A stretch of 8,389 bases of DNA from CAMBDR01 sp046597185. Lineage in GTDB: Bacteria > Pseudomonadota > Gammaproteobacteria > Burkholderiales > Burkholderiaceae_D. Shown piece after piece: positions 6,435-8,389 of this stretch. Position numbers and translations under genes: made by a program. The notes beneath the pieces are model-generated. The model did no database searches, was not told where the DNA came from, and saw only the letters and a list, made by a program, of their open reading frames with translations. The stretch's first letter is position 1; each line of letters starts with the position of its first letter. The stretch is taken from assembly GCA_046597185.1 (NCBI GenBank), contig JBKJLF010000829.1, positions 1 to 8,389 of the forward strand. The letters are read 5' to 3'.

Positions 6435-7622
6435 TTACGGTGCGGGTTGTGTTACCGCGTTCTGATCCAGTGTGACTGCTGTTTGGGACAGCAATCTGCT
6501 ATTCGCCGAGGCACCGGTATTCAACGCGATCAGTGTTTTTGCCAGGATGACGCCTTCGAAGTGGGAAGACGCGCCCATCGACACGGCACCGGCAGTCTGC
6601 CAAAAAATGTTTTTGGCCAATGCGCCGCCCGCCAAGGTAACGTGGGTAGAAGCGGCTTGAGTGATATTGCCCGCGATCTGGAAAATCCATACATCATTGG
6701 GGCCGCCTGAGAGCGTCACATTGCTTGAGATCAAAACACCGGAGCCCCATTTGTACAGGCCAGGCGCAAGCGTGAGCCCGCCAATTTGGCCGGAACCCAG
6801 TTCCGTAAAGTTGGGCAATGAGCGCCCTGCTGCGTCGGTATAGGCCAAGGCCATGTCGCCGATGGCGCTGGTCATGTAAGCGGGGGTTGGCGTGGCATAA
6901 TCGGCGGCATACACCTTGCCGACCACTTGGGGTGAGGTGGCAAAGGTGTTGGTGCTATCGGCTGTTAATGAAAAGCCGGTGATGCCGGTCTGGCCGATGG
7001 GGCTGACGCCAATATCACCGGTCAAGGTGGAACTGGGCACGGTTGAGATGCCGGTTTTTCCCAACGCCACAAAATTGCCTGCCACGCCAAGGTTGAGCGG
7101 GGCTTGCGCGGTGAATGCGGTGGCACGGGTTTTGAAGGTCCAGGTATAAGCACTGCTTAAGGCCACGCCACCGGCACTTTTGGCGGCTCTGGTGATGGTG
7201 GCGGCGTAGGTGGTATTGGTGTTCAGTGCCAACGCGCTGGGGGTGAAGATGGCCACGGTGTTGGCCGCATTCATCTTGACCGTACCGGGCACGTTGACGC
7301 CATTTAGCACTTTCAGCGTGAATGTTTTCAGGCTGCCAGCCGTGGGCGAGACGATGGTTGCCGGGTTCATTGCCACGCTGAAGGTAGCGTTCACCACGGT
7401 GCCGCTGATGATATTACCAATACTATTGGTGCTGGTCGGCACATTGGTCGCTTTGTTGGCCGGGTTGGTTGAGGTGACGGTCGGCGCAACCGCTATCGCA
7501 GCACTTTCCTCAACCAAAACATTGGGTGAACCCGGGTTTGCCGCCGCTTGTGCGCTGATACCTGCCAGTACAATTGCGATTGACCAGGTGATGGGCTTGA
7601 CCAATTTCTGTAATTTGTTCAT
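6435..7622 (-). CDS. Secreted ice-binding-family (DUF3494) protein with N-terminal Ig-like (Big_5) domain
   Basis: The product is 395 residues from the ATG at 7622. It begins with a Sec signal peptide (positive MNKLQKLVK, hydrophobic core ITWSIAIVLAGISA, likely cut after AQA near 26). Residues about 45-168 form an Ig-like Big_5 domain (TSTNPANKATNVPTSTN, FSVAMNPATI, LNTNTTYAATI, YTWTFKT). Residues about 172-395 form a DUF3494 beta-solenoid. Landmarks are LGVAGNFVALGKTGI, TLTGDIGVSPIG, LTLAPGLYKWGSGV, VWIFQIAGNIT, IFWQTAG, GVILAKT and the typical end TAVTLDQNAVTQP. The family includes bacterial and fungal ice-binding proteins, but many members have no tested ice activity and may be adhesins. 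The start is fixed by GAAGGA five bases upstream and by the signal peptide. The in-frame extension to 7706 lacks both. The C-terminus looks complete, without a sorting signal. Confidence 0.92.
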   Translation of the reverse strand: MNKLQKLVKPITWSIAIVLAGISAQAAANPGSPNVLVEESAAIAVAPTVTSTNPANKATNVPTSTNSIGNIISGTVVNATFSVAMNPATIVSPTAGSLKTFTLKVLNGVNVPGTVKMNAANTVAIFTPSALALNTNTTYAATITRAAKSAGGVALSSAYTWTFKTRATAFTAQAPLNLGVAGNFVALGKTGISTVPSSTLTGDIGVSPIGQTGITGFSLTADSTNTFATSPQVVGKVYAADYATPTPAYMTSAIGDMALAYTDAAGRSLPNFTELGSGQIGGLTLAPGLYKWGSGVLISSNVTLSGGPNDVWIFQIAGNITQAASTHVTLAGGALAKNIFWQTAGAVSMGASSHFEGVILAKTLIALNTGASANSRLLSQTAVTLDQNAVTQPAP

Positions 7623-7627
7623 TTGTA

Positions 7628-7633
7628 TCCTTC
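7628..7633 (-). promoter_or_regulatory. Ribosome binding site of the DUF3494 gene
   Basis: On the minus strand this reads GAAGGA, five bases before the ATG at 7622. It supports the shorter start, which begins exactly at the signal peptide. Confidence 0.7.
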
Positions 7634-7677
7634 GTTTTGTAAACCTGCAAAAAGGCGCGCTGATGACAGCCCCGGAT

Positions 7678-7759
7678 GGCGTTGGCACAGTGCTTCGCCT
7701 TAACATTCGCCGCTGTTACTCAGAACGATGCGAATGTTTCCTTGATCTGGTTTGCCAGA
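7678..7759 (-). other. Structured 5' leader of the DUF3494 gene (three inverted repeats)
   Basis: Three inverted repeats follow one another upstream of the gene. The first is GGCG (7678-7681) with CGCC (7696-7699), enclosing GCAC/GTGC. The second is a perfect 9-bp repeat, AACATTCGC (7702-7710) with GCGAATGTT (7730-7738). The third is a 5-bp hairpin, TCTGG/CCAGA (7746-7759). If transcription starts near 7815, all would lie in a leader of roughly 190 bases. They could form a regulatory RNA structure or be operators. I do not recognise a known riboswitch. Confidence 0.45.
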
Positions 7760-7822
7760 ACAGGGTGATGCATTGTGCGCTAAAGGGCTAAGACGTTCCG
7801 TGCGACAACGCACTTAGTGGGG

Positions 7823-7850
7823 ATATTTTTTCTGAAAGGAAATATTGAAA
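7823..7850 (-). promoter_or_regulatory. Weak candidate promoter for the DUF3494 gene
   Basis: An AT-rich island read on the minus strand has TTTCAA (7850-7845) and AAATAT (7828-7823) separated by 16 bases. Each box matches only half of the sigma-70 consensus. It is the most AT-rich spot upstream of the gene and would give a leader of about 190 bases. Confidence 0.22.
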
Positions 7851-7968
7851 GCCCGGTGGGGTGCTTGGCCTGCACAGGATTAGAGCGCCAAATCAGCTTC
7901 GCTTGGCAAACGATTGAGGTTTGTGGTTGTGATGCCAATAACATTGTCGGCTTGGCTTTGCAATCAAA

Positions 7969-8256
7969 TCACGCCGCCTCAAGCGCCACTTGTACGCGCT
8001 GGCCCAAGGCAGAGGCAATATTGACCAAGGCATCCAGCGAAAAACGCGAAATTCTGCCACGCAATAAATCATTGATACGCGGTTGGGTAACGCGGCAATG
8101 CTTGGCCGCTTCAAGCTGAGTCCAGCTTTGGGCTTCGATCAGCGCAACAATCTTATCCATTAATTCGGAGCGCAAGCGCAGGTTGGCGGCCTGTTCGGGG
8201 GTGTCAGCGATGGCATCCCATACGCTGGCGAAGGTTTGTATTTCGGATTGGGTCAT
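7969..8256 (-). CDS. XRE-family helix-turn-helix regulator, HigA/COG5606-like antitoxin (no toxin seen)
   Basis: This 95-residue protein has the compact layout of COG5606 (HTH_37-type) DNA-binding proteins. Its N-terminal segment FASVWDAIADTPEQAANLRL (9-28) and the leucine-rich helix after it are typical. The helix-turn-helix spans about 44-67, with TQLEAAKHC as the first helix and QPRINDLL as the likely recognition helix. FSLDALVNIASALG (72-85) closes the domain. In many genomes such proteins are the antitoxin of a Gp49/HigB-like RelE-fold toxin encoded just upstream. Here nothing resembling that toxin lies upstream within the window or in the intergenic DNA downstream, so it looks orphaned. 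No convincing Shine-Dalgarno precedes the ATG. Its start overlaps the stop of an upstream frame (ATGA), which suggests translational coupling. Confidence 0.85.
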   Translation of the reverse strand: MTQSEIQTFASVWDAIADTPEQAANLRLRSELMDKIVALIEAQSWTQLEAAKHCRVTQPRINDLLRGRISRFSLDALVNIASALGQRVQVALEAA

Positions 8257-8389
8257 ATTTCACGTCGTATCAATTCAACCTCAAGTTTAGACATTCGCCT
8301 CCCAATCCAACTACATGGTATCTCAGTGTCGATTTGAATCAGCAGGGTGGACAGGGCCAGCGCTGCCACTTTTGTGCCCACCCGGAGCG
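8253..8389 (-). CDS. Possible 3' end of an upstream gene, or a 13-codon leader peptide, overlapping the XRE gene by ATGA
   Basis: A frame is open from the right edge of the window to a TGA at 8255-8253, and that stop overlaps the ATG of the XRE gene. It gives about 44 residues ending in MSKLEVELIRREI. Within it, an ATG at 8294-8292 is preceded by a strong GGGAGG (8303-8298), though only three bases away, so a short coupled leader peptide is an alternative. The visible residues do not resemble the end of a Gp49/HigB toxin. Codon use shifts from GC-rich near the edge to rarer codons (ATA, AGG, CGA) near the stop, so the upstream part may be a chance opening. Confidence 0.3.
   Translation of the reverse strand, partial: LRVGTKVAALALSTLLIQIDTEIPCSWIGRRMSKLEVELIRREI
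8327..8389. mobile_element. Possible insertion-sequence end at the right edge (tentative)
   Basis: From the TGTCGATTT at 8327 onwards the sequence becomes GC-rich and symmetric. GGGTGG (8345-8350) is inverted as CCACCC (8378-8383), and a perfect CAGCGCTG palindrome lies between them (8358-8365). A terminus beginning TGT followed by repeated GGTGGACA-type motifs resembles my recollection of IS21-family ends. The transposase would lie outside the window, and no target duplication can be checked here. Confidence 0.25.

Larger units (their letters stand above)
7623..7968. other. 346-bp intergenic region upstream of the DUF3494 gene
   Basis: No credible gene is seen on either strand. The part nearest the DUF3494 gene holds its Shine-Dalgarno and the inverted repeats. 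The middle has a 5-bp palindrome with a tetraloop (GTGCG-ACAA-CGCAC, 7800-7813) and an AT-rich island. The part nearest the XRE gene (about 7860-7968) is featureless apart from a weak GCCA/TGGC inverted repeat at 7887-7907. No clear T-run terminator follows the XRE gene. Confidence 0.65.

Noticed and set aside
7623..7706. 28-residue N-terminal extension of the DUF3494 protein
   Set aside because: The extension would bury the signal peptide and lacks a ribosome site. GAAGGA and the MNKLQK signal start at 7622 are much better.
7746..7759. GGCAAACC in the DUF3494 leader as a c-di-GMP-I (GEMM) riboswitch
   Set aside because: The octamer matches a conserved GEMM segment, which was tempting next to a diguanylate cyclase. 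The following conserved ACGCAAAGCC-type segment and tetraloop receptor are absent, and here the motif simply forms a small hairpin.
7817..8119. 100-codon plus-strand frame opposite the XRE gene
   Set aside because: It overlaps the XRE gene antisense and shows no domain. The XRE protein has clear family features.

Overview
The window looks like chromosomal DNA of a Gram-negative proteobacterium. I infer a betaproteobacterium from the fairly high GC content, the TapT-type tRNA modification enzyme, the CHASE/PAS/GGDEF signalling style and a secreted DUF3494 ice-binding-like protein with a Sec signal peptide. The sequence itself does not name a species.

Layout, left to right. (1) Positions 1-519, plus strand: the 3' part of a tapT/yfiP-like gene (DTW domain), cut by the left edge. 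(2) Positions 535-5370, minus strand: one 1611-residue signalling protein running CHASE sensor, two PAS domains, histidine kinase, receiver-like domain, receiver, Hpt, receiver and GGDEF. A whole phosphorelay and a diguanylate cyclase output therefore sit in one chain. It converges on tapT with only 15 bases between the two stops. (3) Positions 5371-5684: a 314-base divergent intergenic region. It has two phased repeat blocks: 10-bp repeats, and five 11/12-bp repeats that end 3 bases upstream of the kinase Shine-Dalgarno. (4) Positions 5685-6314, plus: a GNAT acetyltransferase. (5) Positions 6315-6434: a short convergent gap with a strong hairpin, probably a terminator shared by both flanking genes. 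(6) Positions 6435-7622, minus: a secreted protein with an Ig-like Big_5 domain followed by a DUF3494 domain. (7) Positions 7623-7968: 346 noncoding bases that include several hairpins in the probable leader of gene 6. (8) Positions 7969-8256, minus: an XRE-type antitoxin-like regulator with no recognisable toxin beside it. (9) Positions 8257-8389: a short open frame overlapping that gene by ATGA, and a symmetric, possibly mobile-element-like right edge.

There is no evident multi-gene operon: orientations alternate and the functions are mixed. The most notable object is the all-in-one sensor-phosphorelay-cyclase, together with its repeat-bearing, G-rich 5' leader. A link between c-di-GMP made by this protein and the surface or secreted DUF3494 protein is possible but is only inference from proximity. 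No CRISPR array, rRNA or tRNA was seen.
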